Part shown: positions 10,828 to 23,007 of the stretch, one piece after another
Numbering within the stretch: the stretch's first letter is position 1
How the letters are laid out: each line of letters starts with the position of its first letter
Assembly (NCBI GenBank): GCA_947069175.1
Contig: CAMTDV010000018.1
Coordinates: 46,822,869 to 46,886,868, forward strand
Direction: 5' to 3'
Source of the DNA: Scalesia atractyloides
Lineage: Eukaryota > Streptophyta > Magnoliopsida > Asterales > Asteraceae
Length of the DNA: 64,000 nucleotides
Position numbers and translations under genes: made by a program
Notes under the pieces: model-generated
The model's database searches: none
What the model was told of the DNA's origin: nothing
The model's input: only the letters and a program-made list of their open reading frames with translations

Positions 10828-11669
10828 TTAATTTAATGAAGAATTTGGAATTTATTATTATACTCGGTTTCATCCGTTGTTCAAGCAAACGTCTTGATTT
10901 TAATTCAAAATTTATGATCTGCGAAATATTTCAAAAACATCTTCTTGATGGTTTACACTCGCCAAGTGATGAGGTCACATATATTGGCAAAATGGTAGAT
11001 TAAAATTATATGGTCCTCTACCATGATAATTAAGGTTAAGATTTTCCCTTCTATCCAGAGATGGTGAACTACGTTCTAAGCCTCCTAGTCTGCCTGATCG
11101 AGACTAGCTTCTTAAACCATTTTAAGACTTTATTCTAAAAGTTAACATCTTTAAAGCGTTAACACTCTTAGGCAGTGTGACTTGAGGAACCACATGAGCC
11201 GTCTGAGATTATGGACTATATCCAAATTATAATAAGCCTATGTGATCAATTTGATCCTGGCTAAGTATCATCCATGCGATGATTATGTATTAAACATCCA
11301 TTAGTGATGTGTTATTTATAACATCCATTAGTGATGTACTGCCTACAGATTATATTTTTTTTGTCTATTTAGTGACAGTGACAGATGTAATCTATGACTC
11401 CCTGTCTCGAGGTAATAGATTTCGTTCAAACTCGAATTTTTATGGTCTCTATGAGATCATGACTCATATTATTTGGGTCACTACGACAAGCTTTTAGTGC
11501 TATTCCGGTTTTGTCCTTTGTGACAGGCCTTTTGTGCCATATTTATTCACCCCTATAAACTTTACAAGTACATGGTTTAATTATACCATGCCACACATTA
11601 TATTGCAAGTCATCAAGCATGTATGACTAATTAAAACTTATATTATTATTTTAGTTTCCAACGGACAAG
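10828..11669 (+). other. Leader region of element B
   Basis: This is about 840 bp, mostly AT-rich, between the TAATGG repeat and the gag start. Its length is close to the leader of C (821 bp). No primer site or LTR end is visible at its left edge. An open frame at 11309-11497 has no recognisable features. Confidence 0.55.
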
Positions 11670-13323
11670 ATGGCAGACTCTAATGAAGTTAACAGCCAAA
11701 GAAAAGATGATAACGCAAATGAAAACATTGTAATAACTAAAGGCGATCTGCAAGCACTAATTGCCACGGAAGTGTATAAGGCAATAAAGAATCATGTTGA
11801 GAAGCAGTTAGAGTCGAGTGCTTCGCACTCTAAACATTCGTCTAAACACACCTCGAAGCATACCCCCAAGCAATTCTCGAAACCTCCCTCAGAAAAGAAG
11901 GAATATTCTGAACACTCCTCAAATGTGAGGAGGGAAAGGCAAGATTATAAGAAAAAAACTCATTTTTCAAAGGAAGGTTGTTCGTACAAATACATTGTAT
12001 CCTACAAGCCCCGAGATTTTATTGGTGAAAAAGGGGCGGGTAACAAATTGAGGTGGTTGGACGAGATTGAGACCATAGTAGAGATTAGTGGGTGTGATGA
12101 AGAGGACGTGGTGAAGTATGTAGCTCAGTCGTTCAAAGGCGATGCCTTGATATGGTGGAAATCCATGATACAGTCTGCTGGGAAAGTTCATCTGTATAAT
12201 CTAAGTTGGGAAAAGTTTGTTGAAAAGGTTAAGGATGCTTATTGTCCACCCCACGAGGTGGAGAAGATCGAGTCTGACTTTCTGGGGTTACAAATGAAGA
12301 ACTTGGATTGTAGGAAGTTCGTTTCTGAATACAACTCTCTTTCCAGATTAGTACCGTATCTGATTACACCTAAATCAAAACGCATAGCACGTTTCATTGG
12401 AGGTCTGGAGCCCCAGATAAAAGGGAATGTTAGGGCATCAAAGCCTGAGACGTATAGGTCTGCTGTGGACCTAGCTATGGCACTTACTCAGGATTTGAAA
12501 AAGAGGGCTATCAGATCCGAAGGTGAAGGAAAGAGGAAAAGAGAGGATGACAGATCTCACCGATCGAACAAGAATAGGAAATTTGGGTCAAATAGAAACC
12601 ACAATAAGTCGGATAACAGGCCGTGGTGAAAGATTTGTAATAGACGACACAATGGTCCGTGTCGGAATGAATCCCAAGCAAAACTCTGTGGTATCTGCAA
12701 GAAGATGGGGCACAAGGCCCTAGACTGTAAGGATTTAAAGGATGTCAGTTGCTACAACTGTGGCGAGAAGGGGCATATCAAACCCAATTGCCCTAAGTAT
12801 AAAAGAGATGATACTTCCAAGGCAGAGGGATCAAAGAAAGGAAAAGCTCGTGCTTTTCAAATGAGTGCAAAGGAAGTTGTCAAGGATGACAACATGATAA
12901 CGGGTACGTTTCTTATTAATGATACTTATGCTAGAGTTTTGTTTGATTCAGGGGCGGATAAGTCATTTGTAGATCATAAGTTTAGTGCTTTGCAAAATTT
13001 GCTCATAAGAACTCTAGACATAACCTATGATGTAGAACTCGCCGATGGAACAATAGAAACTGCTTCAACAATTCTGGATGGATGTTCTATATCCATCAAG
13101 AATCATTCTATTCATGTCTCGCTTTTGCCAATGAAATTGGCAGGATTCAATGTAGTTCTTGGCATGGATTGGTTGCCTCATAACCAAGCCCATATAGCCT
13201 GTAACAAGAAACTCAGTGAAATTAAAACCCCAACTGGTGACGTACTCACCATTCAAGGAGACCTACACTATGGAATGCCTGAGAAAGCGTCATTTCTCAA
13301 GACATCTCAATGTATAAAGAAAG
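11670..13323 (+). pseudogene. Element B gag and protease (one nonsense codon, then interrupted by C)
   Basis: A single frame runs from MADSNEVNSQRKDD at 11670 to the insertion of element C. It is broken only by a TGA at 12627-12629, probably from a TGG. The N-terminus has a Lys/Ser/His-rich repeat (SKHSSKHTSKHTPK) and then the gag core with FKGDALIWWKSM. Past the stop come two zinc knuckles, CGICKKMGHKALDC and CYNCGEKGHIKPNC, and the protease motif VLFDSGADKSFVD with GMDWLPHNQAH downstream. The frame ends where GAAAG (13319-13323) meets the LTR of C, and the missing remainder resumes at 24157. Confidence 0.9.
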
Positions 13324-13507
13324 TGTAACATTTGTCAAAAAACGGGTTTCCAAACCCGCTTCGTTTGTAATCGAATATCAAGTTATAAATTTTTTCGTTG
13401 CGTATTTATGTTTATTTTAATTTTAAACGATGCATAATTAGTAAACAAATTAGAATTTAAAAACTTTAATTAATAAAAAGTGAAAATAAAATAAATAAAA
13501 AAGAAAA

Positions 13508-13588
13508 CCGGCTGCCGGGATTCGAACCCGGGTCAGCCGGGTGAGTCTAGCAACTTAACTCGCGCACATATAACCACTCCGCCACTTG
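13508..13588 (-). other. tRNA-like module 4 in 5' LTR of C (antisense)
   Basis: On the minus strand the A-box TGGCGGAGTGG is at 13574-13584 and the B-box GGTTCGAATCC at 13518-13528, both exact consensus. The T-arm stem CCGGG/CCCGG is perfect, with loop TTCGAAT. Acceptor pairing is absent. Confidence 0.75.
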
Positions 13589-14419
13589 ATGTTTTTTGTG
13601 AGTTCTAGGAAACAATTAAAACATAGCTTCAATCATGAATCAACCTGTTTACGCCAACTGAAACCGTTATCGGCTTCCAAACGTCCAAGACGTTTGAGTG
13701 ATCGCAGATTCCTGAAAATAACCGATACACCGACGTTTCTAATCAATTCGGTCTTGAATGAACTTGAATTCTGGTGATGTTCGGTTTTTATAACCGAAAA
13801 CATTCATTTCCTGAATTACTCCAACAATAGCATCATCTCGCGACTCAAAATCATCCACAGAACCTCCAATTTCACTTTCGCTCTATTTTCAGTTCGTCGG
13901 AAAAGCTTTTTGAACTCGCCGGACTTTCGCTGGAAAACCGTGTCTTCCATCAAAACAGTAAGTTTCTCAAATCTTCCATCTTCTATCAGTTGTTAGGCCT
14001 TTACTAACTCAAACCCTTCAATCAGAATCAGTTCCAGGCGACGATATCGGATAATCATCACTCGCCGGAAAACTTCTGAAAATTTCTAGAGTTCGCTGTG
14101 AAACGGTATAAACCTTTAAACCTTCTGATAACTCTTGTTCAGTACTTCAATTCCACATCTAGCTAATCAAAACTGTTAATTGGTCCGCTCAGACGAAGTT
14201 CATAAAAACAGAGCTGACGACTTCGCCGGAGTTCTGAGAAAGATCATTTTTCCGTTATGTTTACTCCCAAAATCTTCCCTGTCCATTTCATTTTTATCAC
14301 TTAAATGTTTGTCAATCGAATTAAACAAAATCAGTAGAGTATTCGTTGTCTGTGATATTGTAACGAAGAAGATGAAGTTAGTTTGTATATAAGTTTAATA
14401 TAAATTGGATTATATCTCG

Positions 14420-14833
14420 GGTTAGACACACAGTCCAGCGGTGGACTGTGTGCAAACATTTATCACACGCCGCGAGTTCGATCCTTGACACAAACTCATT
14501 CTCTGTAATAAAGATGTTTTCTTTTTAACTGAACCAGATTAACTCAATGAAGATGTTAAGTATAATAAAAATCAGTATATTAACCAGGTTAAACACACAG
14601 TCCAGCGGTGGACTGTGTGCAACACTAAACCACAGGTCCCGGGTTCGAGACCTGTTACGCACGCTGGTTCGATGATTAAAATCTTTTTTAAAAATAAAAG
14701 AATTTTGAATAAATTAAAACAGTATATAAATATAACTAAAAACAGAAATATTTCGGGTTAGACACGTAGCTCAGTTGGTAGAGCTGCGTGCACGCGTACG
14801 GGAGGTCTCGGGTTCGAGCCTTACCCGGCGCAT
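14420..14833 (+). repeat. Three tandem tRNA-like modules in 5' LTR of C
   Basis: Module 3 is at 14420-14490, with palindrome arms 14427-14437 and 14442-14452 and B core at 14475-14484. Module 2 is at 14586-14672, with arms 14594-14604 and 14609-14619 and exact B box GGTTCGAGACC at 14642-14652. Module 1 is at 14758-14834, with exact A box TAGCTCAGTTGG at 14767-14778 and B box GGTTCGAGCCT at 14811-14821. They sit on the element-sense strand, downstream of the presumed LTR promoter. Confidence 0.78.
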
Positions 14834-15980
14834 ACTTGCACACTAGTGAACCGGTCAAACAGTCAACAGTCACGGTCAAAGGTCAATGGTCAACTCAAAA
14901 GTCAACATTTTTTTTATATTTTTATTTATTTATTTAATTTAAAAATCAATTAAAAATACTTAAAAATAATGTTTTAAAAGTTAGAAAATAGCCTTAAACT
15001 CACAAAAATATATCTAAAAATCTTATTAAAATTATTAATAAAATCCACTCATTTACCATACCTTTTCGTTATTATTTAGGGTAGTTAATTCTCGTCGATC
15101 AATCCTCTAAACTCGTGCGCATTTCATCATCTTCAACCGAACGCACCCCATGTGAGTGAATCTCTACAAATTCCCCGTTTTAATCACGTTTTTGGGGTGT
15201 ATCATGTGTTTTATTATTTATCACATTTAAACTATTGTGCATCCATCATATCCATGAACAAATGTGTATTCAACATGTATCAACTGTTTGTGTGGTTATT
15301 GTTTAGATTAAATTTATTATTTTCAGTACATACATTATCATAGGCCGCCACTCCCCATTACATATGAGCGTTGAGCTGTTCCCCATTACATTAAGAGCAT
15401 GAACTAGGCGTTGCCAACATACGATCGGCTCCGTTTGAATGAGCCTTGATCGCACAGACATTTATCATAGGCCGTCCGTTCCCCATTACATATGAGTGTG
15501 AACGTGAGGTTGCCAACATTTACAATATCATTCATGTTATATATTCATGCAAGTTGGTTTGTTAATGTATGTTATTGTTTGTTGGTGTTATTGTTATTGT
15601 ATGATTATTTACGTTTGCTCACATATGATTATTGCACAATTTTCCATAATAAATATTAGAAGAAATCCATAATAAATGTTTTCTAACAAGGTTCACTCGC
15701 CAACTTATGTTGACCCAAAAAGCCCCATTTTTTTGCACATGATACAGGTGATCCAGCTGCAGAAAGAAACACATAGGATGGCTTAGAAGAATAAACTGGT
15801 TTAGACTTTGGAATGTTTAGTTGATTATCTTTCTTTGTAATTGTATGAACATGTTTGGAATATTGAGGATGTAATTTTGAATTTAATAATTATGAAACAT
15901 ATTAGTAAATATCATGAGCTTTGGTGATAACCCAATTATGCCCCGACTCTTATTCCGCTGCGGGTCGGGGTGTGACAGAT

Positions 15981-15993
15981 TGGTATCAGAGCC
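15981..15993 (+). promoter_or_regulatory. Primer binding site of element C
   Basis: TGGTATCAGAGCC lies three bases after the LTR end. It is complementary to the initiator Met tRNA 3' end. Confidence 0.92.
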
Positions 15994-16798
15994 ATGACTA
16001 TAGGGATATATGATAGGTTATTAGACCCTTAGAGCCTATACTATAGTTGATTAAAATTTTAAAAAAAAAAAATTTTGTGTGTGTTACATGCAAAATTCAT
16101 GATGTTTATATGTTTTATGTTTAATGTTACATTCAATGTTATGCAAGCATGTTCATAAGTACATATTATTATATAATGTCTATCATGAATCATATTCTCA
16201 TAACATATCATATCCATGAGAGCACACACCACATCATTTCCATGATTGTTTTTGCAATGATTTTTGTATTTTCAAATCACATCAAAGTGAGTTCTTGTGA
16301 CGGGCATGTAGTAACTGGAAGGGTACAAGTACCGGTAGTCGGAACGTCCTGTCTAGGCTTGGCATTCGTATAAATCCAAAATAAAGGACCAGTTTGCCTA
16401 CCTGGGGACTAACGATGAGAGTACGAAGTACCTATTAGGCCAAAGCATGCTATACCAAACGTCGTGTGAGCTAACCCCACTTTGAGTTGTCATTGTGTCT
16501 ACACCTGGACACCTTCCGACCATACATCTCGTAAACATATTTCATGGTTTTCATTCGGGTGATGCGAGTGTTAAACCGCCAATACCAATGTGAATCCTAC
16601 TAAGCCAATAGTCATGGGGGCCCACATGACTATACAGGTGAAGGTATGGGGGACATTTGAGGCCCAACATGAGCAAACCCAAGACATCCTATGGATGTAG
16701 TTGCATTATTGATGTTTATGTTATTTTTATTTTTTTAAGACACATGACACCTAAAAAGACTCCATAAACTCACAATCTTCTTATGTATGTTCCTGTAG
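15994..16798 (+). other. Untranslated leader of element C
   Basis: This is about 800 bp without a convincing reading frame. It shares blocks with the leader of A (reverse orientation) and of F, for example GTAGTAACTGGAAGGGTA and CCTATTAGGCCAAA, which supports common descent. Confidence 0.8.
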
Positions 16799-18559
16799 AT
16801 GTCGGCTAGGCAACAACGAGGGGGTAGAAGATCAGGAAGGTCACACGAATGCTTGGCCACTCAAATCGCAAAACAAATGGCCGCGGTGCTTCCTGACATT
16901 ATGGTTCAAGTACAACAAGCTCTCGCCACAAATCCCATCAATCCTCCCCAGCCAGAAGACCAGAACATCGGCAACCCTCCTACCAAAAAGTGTTCATATA
17001 AACGTTTCAAGTCTTGCGATCCTCCGAAATTTGAAGGGACCGAAGGTGTCACCGCTCTCCTCCACTGGTTTGAGGAAATGGAAAACACCTTCCTCAACTG
17101 CGATTGTCCCGAGGATCGCAAGGTACGATACGCAACCGGGAGACTATTTGGGGTAGCTCGTACCTGGTGCAATACTGAGGGTAAGAGAGGAATCGATGAT
17201 GCAATGGCCTTAACGTGGGAGGAGTTAAGGGAAATCATGACGAGACGTTTCTGTCCTGGAAGTGAGATCAAAAAGTTAGAGGATGAATTTCATTCGTTGA
17301 AGCAAAAGGAGGGAGATCATACTTCCTACAACAAGAGATTTTTAGAGTTGAACCAAATGGTCCCTAACTTGTTCACCCCAGTTTACCGCTTAGTCGAACA
17401 CTATATTCGAGGTCTCCCCTCGAAAATTCAAGACTCAGTTCTCAGCACTTCGCCAGCAACACTTGAAGCTGCTATGGAACTAGCTACTGAGCTTACCGAG
17501 AATCGAATTCGCAACGGTAAATTTAAAGATGAGAAAAAGAAAGCCCCCGTTGAGGGCCAAACTTCAAACCATTCCACCTCCTCCTCTAAGTTTGCTAACA
17601 AGAGGAGACGTAACACCAGAAACTTCGCGGTCACACAAACAAATTTCCCTATCCCTGCTGCACCCATTACCCAAGTTGCCCCCTCACCTGCACCATATAA
17701 AAGGCCATACTCCGGCCCTTACCCAAAATGCAACCGTTGCCAATACCATCACTTTCCTGATCATCCCTGCCAACATTGCACCGGCTGTGGTCGCGCAGGT
17801 CACCCCATTCAAACCTGTCGCATACCACAGCGAACGAACCGTCACCAGCTCTTAACCCAAACCCACCATCAGATAGTGGGTCAAGCCCAACAACCTCTAC
17901 TACTACCACCTACCCAACATTTAGCCCAATCCTACTACCAACCCAACTATCCCATGGTGCAACCTATGCGGGCTTGCTACAATTGTGGAGACCCAAGCCA
18001 CTTTAGAAACACTTGTCCACGCTTGGTGAACATTATACATGCTCAAGCTCAAGCAAATCCGGTGAATCAAGCTAACCAAGCTCCTCCACATGCTAGAGGA
18101 AGAGCTTTCAACATCAACGCCAATCAAGCTAGGGCCGACAACAATGTGGTTAACGGTACGTTTCTCATCAATGGTAGTTATGCAACCATGTTATTTGATA
18201 CTGGCGCGGATAAAAGTTTTGTGTCCTTAGAGTTTGAACCCATTCTCAACCAAACTCGTGATAAACTCATGGAACCCATAACAGTAGAAGTTGCTGACGG
18301 AAAACCGGTCTCATTAAACTCTATTATACGCAATTGTACTCTCACCTTAAACGATCACGATTTTCCAGTTGACCTCATTCCTATGAAGTTGGGAAGCTTT
18401 GACATTATAATTGGTATGGACTGGCTCAGCCAACATCATGCTGAAGTTGTATGCCGCGAAAAGTTTATACGCATTCCTCTTACAAACGGTCAGACTCTAC
18501 GAATCTTTGGAGAAACCCCATCGAAAGGGCTCAAATTAATGTCCTGTCTTCAAGCCTGA
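16799..18559 (+). pseudogene. Element C gag and protease (586 codons, truncated by TGA)
   Basis: An intact-looking frame starts at MSARQQRGGRRSGRS, 10 bases into an AT-rich leader end, at the same place as in A. The gag core spans about residues 85-250 and includes FGVARTW. A cysteine/histidine-rich segment (CQYHHFPDHPCQHC) leads into the zinc motif CTGCGRAGHPIQTC near residue 326, and a second knuckle CYNCGDPSHFRNTC lies near 392. The aspartic protease motif LFDTGADKSFVS is near 463, followed by GMDWLSQHH. It ends at TGA 18557-18559 where A and D read CGA (Arg), a CpG-type transition. Downstream homology continues, so this is a truncated polyprotein and not a natural gag end. Confidence 0.92.
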
Positions 18560-18807
18560 AAATATCTCCGCAAGAATTATGTCGCATTTTTAACTCATGT
18601 CGTCAAAAAGGGAACCAAGGAGAAGAAACTTGAAGACATCCCAGTAGTAATTTTCCGCAAGTTTTTCCTGATGACATTTCAGGACTTCCTCCCGTGAGAG
18701 AAATCGAATTCCGCATTGATCTTATACCTGGAGCTACACCAGTTGCAAAATCTCCTTATAGGTTAGCCCCATCCGAAATGCAAGAGCTAGCCAGTCAATT
18801 ATAAGAG
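18560..18807 (+). pseudogene. Element C PR-RT linker with 4-nt deletion and shared TAA
   Basis: The linker between protease and RT continues after the TGA. Near 18645 four bases present in A are missing, shifting the frame. At 18801-18803 a TAA stands where D has CAA/CAG-type Gln (SQLQELTDKG). The same TAA occurs in A at 3919-3921. Confidence 0.85.
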
Positions 18808-21465
18808 TTGACTGACAAAGGATTCATACGTCCTAGCTCCTCGCCTTGGGGTGCGCCTGTCCTTTTTGTGAAGAAGAATGATGGAACGTTTCGCATGTGC
18901 ATCGACTACAGAGAACTCAACAAGTTAACGGTCAAGAACCGCTACCCATTACCTCGCATCGATGATCTTCTTGACCAACTTCAAGGCGCCAACTGTTTTT
19001 CAAAAATCGACCTTCGTTCCGGTTATCATCAACTCAGAGTACATGAAGAAGACATCCCAAAGACCGCCTTCCGAACTCGTTATGGTCATTATGTATTCAT
19101 GGTCATGCCATTTGGTCTAACCAACGCTCCAGCTGTCTTCATGGATCTAATGAACAGAGTCTGCAAACCCTATCTCGATCGCTTTGTTATAGTCTTCATC
19201 GACGATATCCTCATTTACTCAAAGTCTAAGTCTGATCATGAACGGCACCTTCGACTCATCCTTACACTCTTAGAGAATGAAAAGCTCTACGCCAAATTCT
19301 CCAAATGCGAATTTTGGTTAAAAGCGGTACAATTCCTTGGACATGTCGTCAATGACAAGGGAATACATGTCGACCCCTCAAAGATCAAAGCAGTACAAGA
19401 ATGGCAAGCGCCACGTACACCAACCGAAGTAAGATCATTCCTTGGTTTGACTGGTTATTATCACCGTTTCATTTCAAATTTCTCCCGCATTGATGTACCA
19501 CTCACGGCTTTACCTCATAAAGGAAAACCCTTCATATGGGGACCCAAACAAGAAGAAGCCTTCCAAACCCTTAAACAAAAACTCTGTGATGCACCTATCC
19601 TCACCCTTCCTGAAGGTTGTGATGACTTCGTGGTTTATTGCGACGCGTCAGGGCAAGGTCTAGGCTGTGTTCTAATGCAAAGAGGAAAGGTGATAGCTTA
19701 TGCTTCTAGACAACTCAAAACTCATGAGAAGAACTACACCACCCACGACCTAGAACTTGGAGCCGTTGTGTTCGCTCTTAAGATATGGAGACATTATCTC
19801 TACGGTTATAATTGTGAAATATACACTGACCACAAGAGTCTCCAACATATCTTCAACCAAAAGGAGTTAAACATGAGGCAACGAAGATGGGTCGAACTTC
19901 TTAATGACTACGACTGTGAAATTCGGTATCATCCTGGCAAGGCAAATGTGGTGGCCGATGCACTCAGTCGAAAGGGGTATGCGAACTCCATTCGTCTCCT
20001 ATGTTCGCAAATCATAACCGATATCAAAGATCAAATTCGAGAAGCCCAACATGTCTCAGTAACGGAAGACGACGTACGAAAGGAGCTGTCCTGTGGAGCT
20101 GAACTTAAAATTGAAACTAAATCCGACGGTATTCTGTATTATCTAGATCGCATATGGATTCCTGACCACAACAACCTTCGTGAATTCCTTATGAATGAGG
20201 CACACAAAACACGATACTCTATACACCCAGGAGCCGATAAGATGTATCAAGACCTTCGATACACCTACTGGTGGCCTGGAATGAAAAAGCATATTGCTGT
20301 TTTTGTTTCCAAGTGCCTTACATGTTCCAAGGTAAAAGCTGAACATCAAAGACCCTCAGGACTTCTGGTCCAACCTGAAATACCTGTATGGAAGTGGGAA
20401 AACATAACCATGGACTTCATTACCGGGTTACCTTGCACTTCTGATGGGTATGACACTATATGGGTAATCATTGATCGTCTTACAAAATCAGCTCACTTCA
20501 TTCCGATCCGCGAAGATTTCAAGAACGAGAAGTTAGCTTGTATCTACATCAGCGAAATCGTAAGCCGTCATGGTGTACCGTTAAGCATTATTTCAGTTCG
20601 TGATGGTCGTTTCACTTCACGAACATGGCAAGCCGTACAAGCCGCTTTGGGTACACGATTAGACCTCAGTACCGCTTATCATCCTCAAACTGATGGACAA
20701 TCTGAACGCACCATACAAACTCTTGAAGATATACTTCGAGCATGTGTCATAGACTTCAAGGGAAATTGGGACGCTCATCTACCATTAGTTGAATTTTCGT
20801 ACAATAACAGCTATCATTCAAGTATCGGCATGGCACCTTTCGAAGCTTTATATGGTCGTAAGTGCCGATCTCCAGTATGTTGGCACAAAATTGGGGAAGC
20901 TCAAATCACCGGTCCAGAATTAATTCAAGAAACCACAGACAAGATCCATCAAATTCGAAACAATCTTCTAGCGGCTCAAAGTCGTCAAAAGAGTTATGCA
21001 GATAAACGACGAAAGCCTCTGGAGTTTATCATTGGTGATCATGTACTTTTAAAAGTATCACCGTGGAAGGGAGTAGTTCGTTTTGGTCAGAAAGGCAAGC
21101 TGGCACCATGCTACGTAGGACCTTTCAAGATACTCGAAAGAGTAGGACTTGTAGCATACAAGCTTGATCTACCAGAAGAACTCAACAGAATTCATCCCAC
21201 ATTCCACGTATCAAACTTGAAGAAGTGCCTAGCCGATGAAAACCTCCATATTCCCCTGGAAGATATTCAGATCGATGAATCTATGCATTTCATTGAAAGA
21301 CCAGTAGAGATCATGGACTTCGGAGAAAAACGTTTAAGATGGAGTCGTATTCCAATTGTTAGGGTACGCTGGGAGTCGAAACGGGGACCTGAGTTTAATT
21401 GGGAACGTGAAGACTCAATGCGCGAAAAATACCCGCATCTTTTTCCTATTACCACTACTACTTAA
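18808..21465 (+). pseudogene. Element C pol: RT-RNase H-integrase-chromodomain, 885-codon open frame
   Basis: The frame is open from just after the TAA at 18801-18803 to 21465. RT holds FIDDILIYS near residue 130, and RNase H holds YCDASGQGLGCVLMQ near 276. The integrase zinc domain runs from HPGADKMYQD (near 472) to CLTCSKVK (near 503). The integrase core has TMDFITG, but the second catalytic position reads IISVRDGRF where A, D and E have IISDRD, so the metal-binding Asp is replaced by Val (codon 20596-20598). The C-terminal chromodomain-like segment ends REKYPHLF. There is no start codon context of its own, and it would need readthrough or fusion with gag. Although open, it should not encode an active integrase. 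Confidence 0.92.
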
Positions 21466-21484
21466 ATTTCGGGACGAAATTTCT

Positions 21485-21499
21485 AAAAGTAGGGGATAC
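21485..21499 (+). promoter_or_regulatory. Polypurine tract of element C
   Basis: AAAAGTAGGGGATAC lies immediately before the 3' LTR. It is identical to that of A and D. Confidence 0.9.
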
Positions 21500-21682
21500 T
21501 GTAACATTTGTCAAAAAACGGGTTTCCAAACCCGCTTCGTTTGTAATCGAATATCAAGTTATAAATTTTTTCGTTGAGTATTTATGTTTATTTTAATTTT
21601 AAACGATGCATAATTAATAAACAAATTAGAATTTAAAAACTTTAATTAATAAAAAGTGAAAATAAAATAAATAAAAAAGAAA

Positions 21683-21764
21683 ACCGGCTGCCGGGATTCG
21701 AACCCGGGTCAGCCGGGTGAGTCTAGCAACTTAACTTGCGCACATATAACCACTCCGCCACTTG
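21683..21764 (-). other. tRNA-like module 4 in 3' LTR of C (antisense)
   Basis: Exact A-box and B-box consensus and the perfect T-arm stem are retained. It differs from the 5' copy by one base in the CGCGCAC/TGCGCAC stretch. Confidence 0.75.
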
Positions 21765-22594
21765 ATGTTTTTTGTGAGTTCTAGGAAACAATTAAAACAT
21801 AATTTCAATCATGAATCAACCTGTTTACGCCAACTGAAACCGTTATCGGCTTCCAAACGTCCAAGACGTTTGAGTGGTCGCAGATTCCTGAAAATAACCG
21901 ATACACCGACGTTCCTAATCAATTCGGTCTTGAATGAACTTGAATTCTGGTGATGTTTGGTTTTTATAACCGAAAACATTCATTTCCTGAATTACTCCAA
22001 CAATAGCATCATCTCGCGACTCAAAATCATCCACAGAACCTCCAATTTCACTTTCGCTCTATTTTCAGTTCGTCGGAAAAGCTTTTTGAACTCGCCGGAC
22101 TTTCGCTGGAAAACCGTGTCTTCCATCAAAACAGTAAGTTTCTCAAATCTTCCATCTTCTATCAGTTGTTAGGCCTTTACTATCTCAAACCCTTCAATCA
22201 GAATCAGTTCCAGGCGACGATATCGGATAATCATCACTCGCCGGAAAACTTCTGAAAATTTCTAGAGTTCGCTGTGAAACGGTATAAACCTTTAAACCTT
22301 CTGATAACTCTTGTTCAGTACTTCAATTCCACATCTAGCTAATCAAAACTGTTAATTGGTCCGCTCATACGAAGTTCATAAAAACAGAGCCGACGACTTC
22401 GCCGGAGTTCTGAGAAAGATCATTTTTCCGGTATGTTTACTCCCAAAATCTTCCCTGTCCATTTCATTTTTATCACTTAAATTTTTGTCAATCGAATTAA
22501 ACAAAATCAGTAGGGTAATCGTTGTCTGTGATATTGTAACGAAGAAGATGAAGTTAGTTTGTATATAAGTTTAATATAAATTGGATTATATCTC

Positions 22595-23007
22595 GGGTTA
22601 GACACACAGTCCAGCGGTGGACTGTGTGCAAACATTTATCACACGCCGCGAGTTCGATCCTTGACACAAACTCATTCTCTGTAATAAAGATGTTTTCTTT
22701 TTAACTGAACCAGATTAACTCAATGAAGATGTTAAGTATAATAAAAATCAGTATATTAACCAGGTTAGACACACAGTCCAGCGGTGGACTGTGTGCAACA
22801 CTAAACCACAGGTCCCGGGTTCGAGACCTGTTACGCACGCCGGTTCGATAATTAAAATCTTTTTAAAAATAAAAGAATTTTGAATAAATTAAAACAGTAT
22901 ATAAATATAATTAAAAACAGAAATATTTCGGGTTAGACACGTAGCTCAGTTGGTAGAGCTGCGTGCACGCGTACGGGAGGTCTCGGGTTCGAGCCTTACC
23001 CGACGCA
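22595..23007 (+). repeat. Three tandem tRNA-like modules in 3' LTR of C
   Basis: The modules begin at about 22596, 22761 and 22930. The 11-bp palindrome arms CACACAGTCCA/TGGACTGTGTG are intact in the first two, and TAGCTCAGTTGG is intact in the third. Module 1 ends CCCGACGCATAC, one base different from the 5' LTR. Confidence 0.78.

Larger units (their letters stand above)
13324..15977 (+). repeat. 5' LTR of element C
   Basis: It runs from TGTAACATTTG to GGGGTGTGACA. It holds the antisense tRNA-like module (13508-13588), a possible core promoter TTTTTATAACC inside the palindrome CGGTTTTTATAACCG (around 13782-13796), and the three sense tRNA-like modules (14420-14833). A region follows with repeated CATAGGCCG and CCCCATTACATATGAGCG words (15340-15510). 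Confidence 0.96.

Noticed and set aside
10828..11669. 5' LTR of element B
   Set aside because: No sequence here matches 27010-30228, and no primer binding site is present.
14758..14834. Functional tRNA gene at module 1 of C
   Set aside because: A and B boxes are good, but no 7-bp acceptor stem or proper anticodon stem can be drawn, so it is a tRNA-like module, not a tRNA gene.
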